A stretch of DNA of 64,000 nucleotides from Lewinellaceae bacterium (lineage in GTDB: Bacteria > Bacteroidota > Bacteroidia > Chitinophagales > Saprospiraceae): assembly GCA_020636105.1 (NCBI GenBank), contig JACJYL010000002.1, positions 682,001 to 746,000 on the forward strand, read 5' to 3'. The notes below the pieces were generated by a model. The model did no database searches. It had not been told where the DNA came from and saw nothing but the letters and a program-made list of their open reading frames with translations. Each line of letters starts with the position of its first letter. The stretch's first letter is position 1. Both the position numbers and the translations under genes were made by a program. Positions 24,608 to 33,263 of the stretch are shown here, piece after piece.

Positions 24608-27523
24608 TTACCGCTTCTCCCAAATCTCGTCCTTCACGCCTCCTTTTTCGTCCATATTGTCGAAGTAGTAAGCCAGGTCGTTAGGCCTGAGCGAACGGTT
24701 GATCCACAGCGGACGACGCAGGCCATTCGGGCCGGGTGCCGGACGGGTCATGGCGAGCCATTCCTTGTAGTTTTCGAAGGATTTCTTCGTGTCTACGAAA
24801 ATGTCCCCATATTTATCGTCTGGTCCGGGCACTTCAATCCTGATGCGCTGCAACCAGGCGTGGTGCCCGCTGATCGGATCGGGATGCACGGCGTGAGTGA
24901 TGTTCTGATGTACACCACCATCGGTCCAGAAAACCCTTGAACTATCGTCATCAGCACTTTGGAACGGACGAATGCCCTGTAAGGTTTTCATCTTCCATCC
25001 GCCATTGCCGTCGTTTTCGATGCCCACGGTATTGGTGGCCCACCGGTTACCTACCTTATCTTGCGGTCTTCTCCACCGGCCGATATGGTGTGAACAGGCG
25101 ACAATGCCCGGTTTGATGGACTGGGTTACCCAAACCTTATCCACGAAGAAACCGATATCCGTTACTATTTTTACCAGATCACCGGTTTTGAAACCAAATT
25201 TATTGGCTTCCTGCGGGTGCATCCAGATCGGGTTTCTATTGGAAATTTCCACCAGCCATTTTGCATTTCCGGAGCGGGAGTGGATCAAGGTCGGCAACCT
25301 GAAATTCGGCACCAGGCAATACTCGTTTTTCGACTTGTCGAGGTTGTCAGGGTGAATATGGCTCTTAATGTATTTAGGAATCGCATATTCGGGCCATTTC
25401 CAATCGACCATCGTTTGGGAGTAAAATTCATTTTTACGCGAAGGCGTTGGGAATCCGACATAAGGTGTTTCATTGATCATCACCCCGATATCTTTTCCTT
25501 TTTTGGAGATCACCCCTGTTTTTTCATCCGTAACGGATCCCGCGAGGTCCTCCGCAGAGAGGGTATGCTCATTCTTCATATAGGAGAACTTCTCGATTTC
25601 GAAGGCTCCCCACTTACGCATATATTCCAACTCGGCAAAGGCTCCGGAAAAACCATCTGCTTTAGCCGCTTCAGGCAAACCTTTGATGCGCTCAAAAATA
25701 TACTGGTAATACTCGTCGATATTGATCTTTTCGCCTTCACGGTAAGGAGACATGAAGTGTTTACGAATGCCCAGGTCGCCGTCTTTATCGATACGCCATG
25801 ACAATTCGATCCAGAATTCATCTTCTTCCCAAACTTCTCCCGGATTCACTTCATAGGTAAATTCAACTTTTTTGCCTTCCCTTCGGGCAGCTTCTCTCAA
25901 TACCGGCTGTCTAAAGGCACACCACATCCCTCCGTGAGTTGCATAACTGTTGATGTCGTGCCTTTCGGCTGAATGACCCATCGGAAGTACGTAATCGGCA
26001 AAGAAAGCCGTTTCGTTCCAGGTAGGCGTCAGCGCAATATGGTTGGCAAACATATTTTCATCCATAAAGGCCTCCATCCAGGTAAATCCGTCGGGATAAG
26101 TCCATACCGGGTTGAATACGCGGCTGAAATAGACATCCATTTTACCGCGACCATCTTTCAGGAAGTGAGGCAAGAGGAAGCTCATTTCAAAGAATGACAG
26201 GGGGTATTCTTTAGGGAAATGCAGCTCGTTCCAGAATTTCTGTCCCGGAGGCACATCAAAGAATTGTGGTTTAAACTTACTCCAGGTATTAGGCGAGGTA
26301 CCTCCAACGGCCCCCACACTGCCCATCACCACGTTGAGGAAGTGCAAAGCCCGGGAAACGGACCATCCGCCGAGGTTCCCGATAGAAGCAGAACGCCAGG
26401 TATGCGTAGAGAGCCGGCTACCGGCTTCACCGATTTTAATGGCCACTTCATTGATCATTTCAACCGTACATCCACTTTCTGAAGCGGCAAACTCAGGCGT
26501 AAATTCCTGGTATTCCTCGATCAGTTTTTCGATGAAAGTATCAAAAGTACGTTCCGCTTCAGGGTGTACATTTTCGAGGTATTCATCCCAATTGACCCAT
26601 TTTTCCATATAGGCCCGGTTGTAATAACCTTCCACTAAAAGGATCTTTATCCATGCCAGCAAAATGGCCACTTCAGACCCCGGATAGGTAGGCATCCAGT
26701 AATCAGACATACTCGCTGTATTGGACAAACGAGGATCCATCGTCACCAGTTTGGCACCTTTCATTTTTCCTTCAATGATCCTTTGTGCGTGGGGGTTAAA
26801 ATAGTGACCGCTTTCCAGGTGGGCAGAGATCAGCAGAATGACCTTGGCATTGGTATGATCCGGTGACGGACGATCGTGTCCGTACCACAACGCATAACCG
26901 GTCCGGGCGCCTGCTGAACAGATATTGGTATGGCTGTTGTGGCCATCTATTCCCCAGGCTTTCAGTACGCGGTCAGCATAGCCTTCGTGACCGGGACGGC
27001 CCACGTGGTAAGCCACCTGGTTCTGGCGTCCTTCCTGGAGTGCCTTGCGTATTTTGCCTGCAATTTCATCCAAAGCCTGATCCCATGTGATGCGTTCCCA
27101 TTCTCCGTCCCCACGTTTTCCTTTGCGCTTCAGCGGGTAAAGGATACGGTCAGGATCGGTCAGCTGATTGATGGTTGCCGGCCCTTTCGCACAGTTCCGT
27201 CCTCTGCTGCCGGGATGATAAGGATTCCCCTCCAACTTCCTGATGGTATTGGTTTCCTTGTCAATAAATGCTGTCAGCCCACAGGCGGACTCACAGTTGA
27301 AGCAGGTCGTCGGCACGATGGAATAATGTTTCTTATCGCGTAACGGCCATGATTTGGCTTCGTACTCTACCCAATCGTTCCACTGCTCATGCGGCGGAAA
27401 ATTGGTCAGATCTCCTTCCTCCGTCAGACGGTCGGCCGGTGTTCCCCAATCGCCGTGCAGATCGGGAATGATCTTAAGCTTTTCAGCTATTTTTTCTATA
27501 AATGAAGGTTTCTTGTGACCCAT
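24608..27523 (-). CDS. Molybdopterin oxidoreductase catalytic subunit
   Basis: 971 residues. A [4Fe-4S] site is formed by C74, C77, C81 and C111 (motif C-x2-C-x3-C-x29-C). C202 in TNICSAGARTGY is the probable molybdenum ligand, as in polysulfide/thiosulfate/tetrathionate-type enzymes of the DMSO reductase family. The C-terminal dinucleotide-binding domain (about 800-960) is complete. No Tat signal (no twin-arginine) is visible, so it may act in the cytoplasm. It is encoded downstream of a ferredoxin-NrfD fusion on the same strand, implying a membrane complex exchanging electrons with quinones. Direction and substrate (sulfur compound, arsenate, other) cannot be settled from sequence. Confidence 0.9.
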   Translation of the reverse strand: MGHKKPSFIEKIAEKLKIIPDLHGDWGTPADRLTEEGDLTNFPPHEQWNDWVEYEAKSWPLRDKKHYSIVPTTCFNCESACGLTAFIDKETNTIRKLEGNPYHPGSRGRNCAKGPATINQLTDPDRILYPLKRKGKRGDGEWERITWDQALDEIAGKIRKALQEGRQNQVAYHVGRPGHEGYADRVLKAWGIDGHNSHTNICSAGARTGYALWYGHDRPSPDHTNAKVILLISAHLESGHYFNPHAQRIIEGKMKGAKLVTMDPRLSNTASMSDYWMPTYPGSEVAILLAWIKILLVEGYYNRAYMEKWVNWDEYLENVHPEAERTFDTFIEKLIEEYQEFTPEFAASESGCTVEMINEVAIKIGEAGSRLSTHTWRSASIGNLGGWSVSRALHFLNVVMGSVGAVGGTSPNTWSKFKPQFFDVPPGQKFWNELHFPKEYPLSFFEMSFLLPHFLKDGRGKMDVYFSRVFNPVWTYPDGFTWMEAFMDENMFANHIALTPTWNETAFFADYVLPMGHSAERHDINSYATHGGMWCAFRQPVLREAARREGKKVEFTYEVNPGEVWEEDEFWIELSWRIDKDGDLGIRKHFMSPYREGEKINIDEYYQYIFERIKGLPEAAKADGFSGAFAELEYMRKWGAFEIEKFSYMKNEHTLSAEDLAGSVTDEKTGVISKKGKDIGVMINETPYVGFPTPSRKNEFYSQTMVDWKWPEYAIPKYIKSHIHPDNLDKSKNEYCLVPNFRLPTLIHSRSGNAKWLVEISNRNPIWMHPQEANKFGFKTGDLVKIVTDIGFFVDKVWVTQSIKPGIVACSHHIGRWRRPQDKVGNRWATNTVGIENDGNGGWKMKTLQGIRPFQSADDDSSRVFWTDGGVHQNITHAVHPDPISGHHAWLQRIRIEVPGPDDKYGDIFVDTKKSFENYKEWLAMTRPAPGPNGLRRPLWINRSLRPNDLAYYFDNMDEKGGVKDEIWEKR

Positions 27524-27578
27524 TGTAATTTTTTTTCAAAAAATTAAATAATCAAAATTCAATTTTCAATGCTCAAAT

Positions 27579-27959
27579 TCATTTTGGGTTTTCTTCGAGT
27601 TTTAGGATCATTTTGGAGAAGATTTTTTTCAATTGATCTGCTTCATCCATAAGGTAATTCCAGTCATTCCAGAGGTCTTCTTCAAAATCATTGGATTCCT
27701 TAATAAGCCTGAACCAATAAAAACTCTCCTTTGACTCTTTGCGAACTATTTTCAACCGCATCAGCTTATCTTTTTGACTAAGCGACTCCACCGATTCAAT
27801 GTAATTCGCACCTGCGGATCCTGAAGACCTTACCAGTTGTCTGGAATCCTCCTGGTTCGCAATGGTCGGACTTAATAGTTTCAAAATAAGCCTCACATTT
27901 TTAGCAAACTCAAAGGTTCTTTCCTCAAGATCAAAACTCGGTTGTTTTCTGTCAATCAT
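27579..27959 (-). CDS. Four-helix-bundle protein (23S rRNA IVS-like family)
   Basis: 126 residues. Characteristic blocks are RSSGSAGANYIESVESLSQKD-type core (about 42-62) and KIVRKESKESFYWFRLI. Family members were first seen inside 23S rRNA intervening sequences and are found scattered and multicopy in Bacteroidota; their role is unknown. The gene sits between two subunits of a redox enzyme, on the same strand. It is flanked by inverted short repeats (TTCAATTTT at 27558 and AAAATTGAA at 27981), suggesting insertion. Not expected to be part of the redox enzyme. Confidence 0.85.
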   Translation of the reverse strand: MIDRKQPSFDLEERTFEFAKNVRLILKLLSPTIANQEDSRQLVRSSGSAGANYIESVESLSQKDKLMRLKIVRKESKESFYWFRLIKESNDFEEDLWNDWNYLMDEADQLKKIFSKMILKLEENPK

Positions 27960-28017
27960 CTTAGTTTCATTTGGTTATTAAAAATTGAATATTGTCAGTT
28001 GTTTTTTGGTAATTGAA

Positions 28018-28070
28018 AAGGCGCTTGCGCCGAACTTTCGCGTTTCGCTTAAGAAAGCGAAATGCGTTGT
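28018..28070. repeat. GC-rich hairpins at the 3' end of the NrfD fusion gene
   Basis: GGCGC-TT-GCGCC near 28020 and TTTCGC...GCGAAA pairs near 28036-28062 straddle the stop codon. Dispersed palindromes or a terminator; weak. Confidence 0.35.
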
Positions 28071-29650
28071 GGTGCTTCCACCCAAATTTTCTCTGTCAGG
28101 TAAATGCCGATCAGTACGATGATGCCTGCTATGGCCATAACCATTGGAGTGGCTTCAGCGAAAGACAGGATCAACAACGGAACGATATTACCAAAAACCA
28201 TCACACCACCCCAGAACATGTTCTTGTACATGCCTTTGGTGATCATCTTAACGGTGCGCTTGGCGTCAGAAGTCGGATGCGTGATATTGATTTCTACAAC
28301 GATAGTGAAGAAATTGATCAGGATACCGGCAATGAGGACCACTTTGAGGAATTCCATCCATGAAGCATTGTCATCAGCAAAAAGACTCAGGATGCTGAAT
28401 GCTGCCGCACCGGCCATAAAACTGTGTACCAGCATGTGGATGACAAGCGAAGGGCTTTGCCAGAAATCGCGACCTTTTGCCTGGGCAAAAAGGAAAGCAG
28501 TGTAAATGGCAACGATCACGCCAATTGCCGCAGTGGCCCACATCAAAGGAGCCTGGAAAGCATCAACGGAGAAATATTTCAACACACCGAGCAGGGTGAT
28601 TAACCCCCCGTAAATGGTGATGGAATATCCCCCTTTTACCAGCCATGATTTCCATTGAGGACGTAAAAGAACATTGAGGAAACGTTTAGGCTGATCGAGA
28701 TCCATTACAAGCAATGCTCCGGTAGCGGTCAGGAAGAACAATGCCAGTCCAAGAGTCCACCAGTAGGTGGTATCACTTACCATATCAGCATTAAACAAAG
28801 TGGCGATAAAAAGCACCAGGAATGAACCGGCTGAAATCGCCTTGGTCCACACGTAACCGGAAACTTCCCAGCCCCACATAATCCCCTTGCTGGGCGCCTG
28901 GTAAGCTCTTCTTGGTTTTCCACGCATCACATCAAGTAAGGTACTTCCGCTATCGATGTTCTCTTCATTACTCTTTTGAATCGCATCGATCACATCAGGA
29001 TTGGTAAAGGCCATTTTTTCGGCCTCTTTTGCATAATGCCCGACTCCGAGGGTCTGTGAACTCCACATGGATACGTCATCCGATGCAGCACTTGGCTGAA
29101 GGGAAGCCTGGTCTCCATCGATATAAAAGAGGTTCGGACTGGTTCCTTTTTCCCCCTTCCTGACAGAAACCTGCTGTCTGGCAAGTAATTGTGCAATTTC
29201 CGTTTCCGGGTTTTCCATATCGCCGGAAATGATGGCATGTTCCGGACATACATTTACACAGGCAGGCTCCAACCCGATATCCACCCGATGCGCACAGTAA
29301 TTACACTTGGCCGCTGTTTCGGTTTTCGGATCGATGTAAAGCGCATCGTAAGGGCATGCCTGCATACAGGACTTACAGGCAATACATCTGCGGTTGTCAA
29401 AGTCAACAATTCCGTCAGGACGGATGAAAAGAGATTCCACGGGGCAAATCTCAACACAAGGTGCGTCTGTACAATGATTACACCGCATTACCGAAAACAA
29501 TCGTCTGGAGTCCGGAAAAGTGCCTTTTTCAATGTACTTGACCCACGTTCTGTTTACACCCACCGCCACATCGTGCTCTGATTTGCAAGCGGTGGTACAT
29601 GCATGACAACCAATGCATTTTCGATTGTCAATAACAAAACCGTACTTCAT
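28049..29650 (-). CDS. Ferredoxin-NrfD fusion subunit of a molybdoenzyme complex
   Basis: 533 residues. The N-terminal part (1-150) has four [4Fe-4S] cysteine sets: CIGCHACTTAC, CNHCTDAPCVEICP, CIACKSCMQACP and CNYC...CVNVCP. The C-terminal part (about 255-525) has about eight hydrophobic segments typical of NrfD/PsrC membrane subunits that bind quinone. In most relatives these are separate genes (Fe-S and NrfD); here they are fused. Electrons would pass between quinone, the clusters and the molybdenum subunit at 24608. Fusions of this kind also occur in alternative complex III-related systems. ATG at 29650. Confidence 0.9.
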   Translation of the reverse strand: MKYGFVIDNRKCIGCHACTTACKSEHDVAVGVNRTWVKYIEKGTFPDSRRLFSVMRCNHCTDAPCVEICPVESLFIRPDGIVDFDNRRCIACKSCMQACPYDALYIDPKTETAAKCNYCAHRVDIGLEPACVNVCPEHAIISGDMENPETEIAQLLARQQVSVRKGEKGTSPNLFYIDGDQASLQPSAASDDVSMWSSQTLGVGHYAKEAEKMAFTNPDVIDAIQKSNEENIDSGSTLLDVMRGKPRRAYQAPSKGIMWGWEVSGYVWTKAISAGSFLVLFIATLFNADMVSDTTYWWTLGLALFFLTATGALLVMDLDQPKRFLNVLLRPQWKSWLVKGGYSITIYGGLITLLGVLKYFSVDAFQAPLMWATAAIGVIVAIYTAFLFAQAKGRDFWQSPSLVIHMLVHSFMAGAAAFSILSLFADDNASWMEFLKVVLIAGILINFFTIVVEINITHPTSDAKRTVKMITKGMYKNMFWGGVMVFGNIVPLLILSFAEATPMVMAIAGIIVLIGIYLTEKIWVEAPQRISLS

Positions 29651-30136
29651 ATTAATAAATATTTTGTGTTTGGTATTGCAGAAATTTTATGGTCTGATTT
29701 CAAACCAATACTTTGTTGGGTGTTCGTTGCCTGAAGCTGCAATACTTTTAAAAAAAAGCAACATATTAAAATATGAACAATTATACATATTTTTTATGTT
29801 TTAGGACATAATTTATTGGAAAACCGGAACTGTTTTTTGCTATTTATATTGGTTCTAAATAGAAAAGAACCGGCCCGCCAACCGCTTGCGTAATCCTTAG
29901 AAAAGCTTCTTTTCAAAAGGGTAACGCCAAGGGTCGCAGACCGGCCAAAAGAGCGAGTTAATACAGTTATATTTTGGGTGGACGGTGGGCAGGATGTCAT
30001 AAAGCCATTGTTTAGCAACATCCATACGAGCTGACAATCAAAATCCCGCCAATCTGATCAATATTAATATCAAATCTTTCCGTCCTCTTATCCATAATTG
30101 CCTACGTCCAACGTTAGGCGAAAGCCATCTTCCTTC
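29651..30136. other. Intergenic region with small hairpins
   Basis: No convincing gene; a 75-residue minus-strand frame (29794-30021) has basic, low-complexity content and no family. Visible structures are GGTTCT/AGAACC (29851-29871), GAAAAG-CTT-CTTTTC near 29899, and GCCTACGT (30100) with ACGTTAGGC (30111), an eight-pair hairpin with one bulge. It contains the upstream region of the NrfD operon. Confidence 0.4.
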
Positions 30137-31126
30137 CTAATAGCAGTCGGGGAAATAAAAACTTGTTTCATAGTGTATCAATTCACCCCGGGATAAATCG
30201 GCAGATGAACTCATGAACAATTTCAATTCAGCATAAAACTCCCCGAAATAGAGCAGGTAATCATCTTTTCTGTCGCCATCGAGATCGGCACGACAAAGGA
30301 TGCCGGAAGGAAATTCCTCCGAGGTATTGAGCGCCTGCTCCCGGCCGAAGCCGGAGACGATCAATTCAGTTTCCGACCAGGTGCCTTCCTCAAAGGATTC
30401 CCGGATCCTAAGGTTGTTTTCTTTTAGCAATCCCTCGTTGATAAAACTGCCGGCTTCACTCCAATTGAAGAAGCTGTTATTGTCTTCCGAATAAGTGTAC
30501 ATGGCGCCTTGAAGGGCTCCAACATTCATAGGCATCTTACTCCCTATCACAAGTTTCAGGTTTTTGTTGTCATCCGTGCTTGTGAAGAGCCAGGCGACAT
30601 TGTCGAAATAGGTGATAAAGAAGCTGAGATCCACTTTTTTCAAAGACGGTTTGCCATTTTCATTGTACAACCCATACCAGTGCCACAAAGGATTGTAGTC
30701 CACCACATTATTGCATTCCTGCATTTCCGGGAGAACGATAGTATAGTCGGAAGTTTCCTTTGGATGGTCCTTCAATGTCCATCCAGGGCCCAGGAAGGAA
30801 TTAAACATATAGCCTTTTTTTCCTCCATAACTAACTTTCACCCAATAACCAACGATGGGAATGTTGGAAATTTCCTCACTGCCTCCATAATAAAAAGCAT
30901 GTTCACCAAGAGTATCTCTTCCGTAATACACGGTATCGATGATCTCAACCTTTTCTCCAAAGGGAACAGCAATCAGTTTTTTGGAGTGGAGATCCGGCTG
31001 CGAACGCATGTTGAGACCGTTGGTGGAAATGACCACATTATGACTGGTATCCACGGTCGTAAAATTGAATTGGGCAGAAATAATATTTCCGAAAAAAAGT
31101 GCGATGATAAAAAAAGTGGTTCTCAT
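30137..31126 (-). CDS. Secreted SH3b-domain hypothetical protein
   Basis: 329 residues. Signal peptide TTFFIIALFFGNIISA, then an SH3b-like domain (about 28-115) with TNGLNMRSQPDLHSKKL and WVKVSYGGKKGYMF. The rest (about 130-329) has no family I recognise; it ends with DLDGDRKDDYLLYFGE, a calcium-like FG-GAP/EF pattern. A periplasmic or surface role is likely. SH3b domains bind peptidoglycan or peptides. Single gene. Confidence 0.75.
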   Translation of the reverse strand: MRTTFFIIALFFGNIISAQFNFTTVDTSHNVVISTNGLNMRSQPDLHSKKLIAVPFGEKVEIIDTVYYGRDTLGEHAFYYGGSEEISNIPIVGYWVKVSYGGKKGYMFNSFLGPGWTLKDHPKETSDYTIVLPEMQECNNVVDYNPLWHWYGLYNENGKPSLKKVDLSFFITYFDNVAWLFTSTDDNKNLKLVIGSKMPMNVGALQGAMYTYSEDNNSFFNWSEAGSFINEGLLKENNLRIRESFEEGTWSETELIVSGFGREQALNTSEEFPSGILCRADLDGDRKDDYLLYFGEFYAELKLFMSSSADLSRGELIHYETSFYFPDCY

Positions 31127-31461
31127 TGTGTTAAAATTTTATTGATTTCAGTTTGATTACACCACAAAGTTGGGGCTAAACCATCCGGAAGTCAGGGCCA
31201 AACGAGTATTCGTCAGGATTGGCTTATTATTCGTTGCCCCGGTGACGTTATGATGTTGCCATACTGCGATTTATGGATAAATGGAGAATGGATGACTGCA
31301 CTTTGGTGAACGAAAATCTTTACACAACATTAAATGGAATGAATTAGGCTTCCGCTTCCGCTGCAATAGGGAAGGATAAAAAATCTTTGGTACAAATCGG
31401 GCAGAGTAAAAATTTTCTCCTTACTTTTAACTTTCGCATACATAAAACGAAAACTAATATT
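31127..31461. other. Intergenic region between divergent genes
   Basis: I see no gene, RNA or repeat. An in-frame extension of the downstream ORF from 31387 lacks a plausible start. Confidence 0.35.
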
Positions 31462-32379
31462 ATGAAAATATTGACTGTTGTCCTGGGTGTAGTATTTATT
31501 CTGCTCGTATTGAGCCTGCTCGCAAGCACCATCATGGAGTTGATTGCAGCCTTTTTAGGCCTGCGAGGCAAAAACCTCAAAAAGGCCCTGGGTAATATGC
31601 TCATTGGGCTTAAGAAGGACGGTTCAACAGAGGATGGTACTTTCTTTAAAAAATTTCAGGAAAATGCCCTTTTCAAGCAATTATCATTCAAATACAGCAG
31701 TAAAACGACCAACCCACCTTCCTACCTGGATTCCAAATCTTTCCAATCCATTCTATTTGACATCATCCTCGGGGATGGCAAACTTTCCGAGACCGATATC
31801 ATTGAGAAGATCAACGATATCGAAAACGCTGATCTCCGGAATGTACTCAACCAGCTGATCAGGGATGCCGACGGAAAAGTAGATGAATTTAAAAAGAAAG
31901 TTCAGGATTGGTATAATACCGTGATGGACAGGGCTTCGGGATGGTACACACGGATGGCAAAAAAAATCCTCATTTACGTAGGGTTGTCCATCGCCATTAT
32001 CCTAAATGCAGATACACTGGCCATTTACGAAAGGCTGGAAAACGATCCGGAAACCCTTCAACAAATTGTTGCCATGGCACAAGACATCGCTTCCAAAGGA
32101 GATAGTGTAAATATCGTCAAACAAAATCTCAGTTTTGAAGAGGCGTCGGCTCAAATGAACTATATCATTGAAAACAATATCAACAGCATAAAATCACCCC
32201 TTGGCCTGGGATGGAAAAATGTAGATTTCGAAAAACTTACGTTCTATGACTGGTTGACCAAAGCAGTTGGCTGGATCATCACGGCACTGGCCATTTCCAT
32301 GGGGGCACCATTCTGGTTTGATATTTTGAAAAAAATAGTAAGTATTCGTAACTCCGGGGCAAAACCTGAAAAGGAATAA
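31462..32379 (+). CDS. Hypothetical membrane protein
   Basis: About 305 residues, unrecognised family. A strong N-terminal membrane segment (ILTVVLGVVFILLVLSLLAS), a middle one (about 170-190, ILIYVGLSIAIILN) and a C-terminal one (about 265-285, AVGWIITALAISMGAPFWF) enclose a charged soluble region. The frame is open from 31387, but TATTATG at 31462 gives the natural N terminus just before the membrane segment. It is followed by a CpdA-like gene 130 bases downstream on the same strand. Likely conserved in Bacteroidota. Confidence 0.75.
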   Translation: MKILTVVLGVVFILLVLSLLASTIMELIAAFLGLRGKNLKKALGNMLIGLKKDGSTEDGTFFKKFQENALFKQLSFKYSSKTTNPPSYLDSKSFQSILFDIILGDGKLSETDIIEKINDIENADLRNVLNQLIRDADGKVDEFKKKVQDWYNTVMDRASGWYTRMAKKILIYVGLSIAIILNADTLAIYERLENDPETLQQIVAMAQDIASKGDSVNIVKQNLSFEEASAQMNYIIENNINSIKSPLGLGWKNVDFEKLTFYDWLTKAVGWIITALAISMGAPFWFDILKKIVSIRNSGAKPEKE

Positions 32380-32508
32380 GGGTGTCTCAACATTAAAACC
32401 ACTGGTTGTTTTTTTTAAAGGAGAATTCCGTAACAGGAAACAGCAATTTTGTATGCTTTCTGAAGGCTTTCCTGTTACGTCTTTCTCCCCTTAATTATTA
32501 TCCATACT

Positions 32509-33237
32509 ATGAAAATCATTCAATTGACAGACCTGCATCTTGGCAAGGAAGGGGAAGACACCAACGGCATAGATGTCAGGGATAATTTTTTAAGGGCGCT
32601 TGAACTGGTAGAAGAGTGTCAGCCTGATTGTTTGGTCATTACGGGTGATCTGTGTTACAAGGCTCCTGAAAAAGAAATTTACGAATGGGCCAAATCCCAT
32701 CTGGACAAGTTGTCCGTTCCCTTTGAGTTAATTGCCGGCAACCACGACGAACCCGTAATGATGTCAGAAGTATTCAATCTCAATGGGGACTTAAAGCCCG
32801 ATGGGATTTATTATAGCCGTAAGATAGCCGGGGAAAAGATGCTGTTCCTGGATACCGCTCCTGCCAAAATTGCTCCCCCCCAAATGGAATGGATCAGGGA
32901 ACAACTCAATAAACTTCAACAGGATCTCATCATTTTTATGCATCATCCGCCTCTGCTTTCTGACGTTCCGTTTATGGATAAAAATCATGCTTTCAAAAAC
33001 CGGTCGGAAATCCAACAGCTCTTTTCTAATCATACCCACAATCTGACCATATTTACGGGGCATTACCATGTGGAAAGGACTTTAAGGCTGGGGAATATGG
33101 AAGTGAACATAACGCCTTCTACATTCTTCCAGATCAGTAGAAAATCACCCGCTTTTGAAGTTGATCATAAGGTCCCTGCCTTTCGGGTCATTGAAAAAAA
33201 TGGAGGCAAACTGGGGCATAGTGTGGTATATTTTTGA
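32509..33237 (+). CDS. CpdA-like metallophosphoesterase
   Basis: 242 residues, complete. The calcineurin-type motifs are in order: DLHLG (N-terminus), GDLCY (about 45), GNHDE (about 78), HHPP (about 146), GHYH (about 186). This is the 3',5'-cAMP phosphodiesterase/GpdQ subfamily. Two-metal phosphodiesterase on cyclic nucleotides or phosphodiesters is expected; cyclic AMP is not proven. No signal peptide; cytosolic. ATG at 32509. Confidence 0.88.
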   Translation: MKIIQLTDLHLGKEGEDTNGIDVRDNFLRALELVEECQPDCLVITGDLCYKAPEKEIYEWAKSHLDKLSVPFELIAGNHDEPVMMSEVFNLNGDLKPDGIYYSRKIAGEKMLFLDTAPAKIAPPQMEWIREQLNKLQQDLIIFMHHPPLLSDVPFMDKNHAFKNRSEIQQLFSNHTHNLTIFTGHYHVERTLRLGNMEVNITPSTFFQISRKSPAFEVDHKVPAFRVIEKNGGKLGHSVVYF

Positions 33238-33263
33238 CCCTTGTTTTGTCCTACCCGTCAGGA

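Noticed and set aside
29794..30021. 75-residue minus-strand ORF between the NrfD and SH3b genes
   Set aside because: Unusual composition, no recognisable family, no good ribosome-binding site; probably non-coding.
30100..30120. GTTAGGC and GTCCAAC resemble integron attC core sites
   Set aside because: No partner core at the usual distance, no integrase and no cassette array; the hairpin explains the match.
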